A stretch of DNA of 36,794 nt from Acidimicrobiia bacterium (GTDB lineage Bacteria > Actinomycetota > Acidimicrobiia > Spongiisociales > UBA5794), in the NCBI GenBank assembly GCA_013003515.1, contig JABDIW010000041.1, positions 1 to 36,794 of the forward strand, in the 5' to 3' direction. Below the pieces are notes generated by a model that searched no databases, had not been told where the DNA came from, and worked only from the letters and a program-made list of their open reading frames with translations. Position numbers and translations under genes: made by a program. Shown piece after piece: positions 36,769 to 36,794 of this stretch (its first letter is position 1; every line of letters begins with the position of its first letter).

Positions 36769-36794
36769 CACTCTGCGTAGCTGCCCTCGGAGAG

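Noticed and set aside
1..36794. tRNA genes, insertion sequences, retroelement (DGR) and toxin-antitoxin pairs
   Set aside because: I found no convincing cloverleaf, transposase, reverse transcriptase or typical toxin pair by reading; a dedicated tRNA search was not possible here.

Overview
The window looks like a nearly or fully complete genome of a temperate, long-tailed (siphovirus-type) bacteriophage, or the matching prophage, of a GC-rich Gram-positive host, most likely an actinomycete. Reasons: HK97-type head genes, a tape measure gene, a serine integrase with an excisionase-like gene, tightly packed genes joined by ATGA/GTGA overlaps, high GC, many GTG starts, and a phage-coded LPXTG (sortase-anchored) protein that only makes sense in a Gram-positive envelope. 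No gene is cut at either end: the leftmost gene stops at 57 and the rightmost starts at 36566. The ends could therefore be the real genome ends or an arbitrary opening of a circular contig.

Almost everything reads leftward (minus strand), so the logical order is right to left. (1) 36.6-34.0 kb, packaging: two small beta-rich proteins, an HNH endonuclease, a possible small terminase and the large terminase. (2) 34.0-29.2 kb, head: a 55-residue two-helix membrane protein, portal, two more membrane proteins in an unusual position, prohead protease, and major capsid protein followed by a strong hairpin. (3) 29.2-19.0 kb, neck and tail: connectors, tail tube, gp10-like protein, the G/GT chaperone pair with a clear CCCAAAA -1 frameshift signal, a short tape measure (770 aa), minor tail proteins and a small sulfotransferase-like protein. 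(4) 19.0-15.5 kb: a tail or fibre protein with 13 GIAPTTAFG repeats, a holin candidate and an amidase endolysin. (5) 15.5-13.2 kb: a metallophosphoesterase, small unknowns and a secreted four-cysteine protein, closed by a bidirectional terminator.

(6) 13.1-9.1 kb is the lysogeny and control region. A six-gene plus-strand cassette (11.48-13.13 kb) encodes a winged-helix regulator, two zinc-ribbon-like proteins, a small HTH protein, a membrane protein and a small protein whose close paralogue lies in inverted orientation beside the integrase. A perfect 21-bp palindrome sits between the divergent transcripts. A 48-bp imperfect dyad between the excisionase and integrase operons has the size and symmetry of a serine-integrase attP. 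An isolated hairpin-bounded gene (8.34-8.98 kb) encodes the LPXTG wall-anchored protein.

(7) 8.2-0.06 kb is the early/replication operon: a Cas4/RecB-type nuclease, a possible OB-fold protein, a dCMP-deaminase-type enzyme, a dATP/dGTP diphosphohydrolase-type protein, a lipoprotein, an orphan DNA methyltransferase, a Tat-signal protein carrying a tail-tube-like segment, and a primase-polymerase/RepA-type helicase fusion. I see no DNA polymerase, so host polymerase is presumably recruited. The most unusual overall feature is the number of proteins aimed at the host envelope (sortase, Tat, lipoprotein, Sec and several membrane proteins). I offer this as the main hypothesis for superinfection exclusion or lysogenic conversion.
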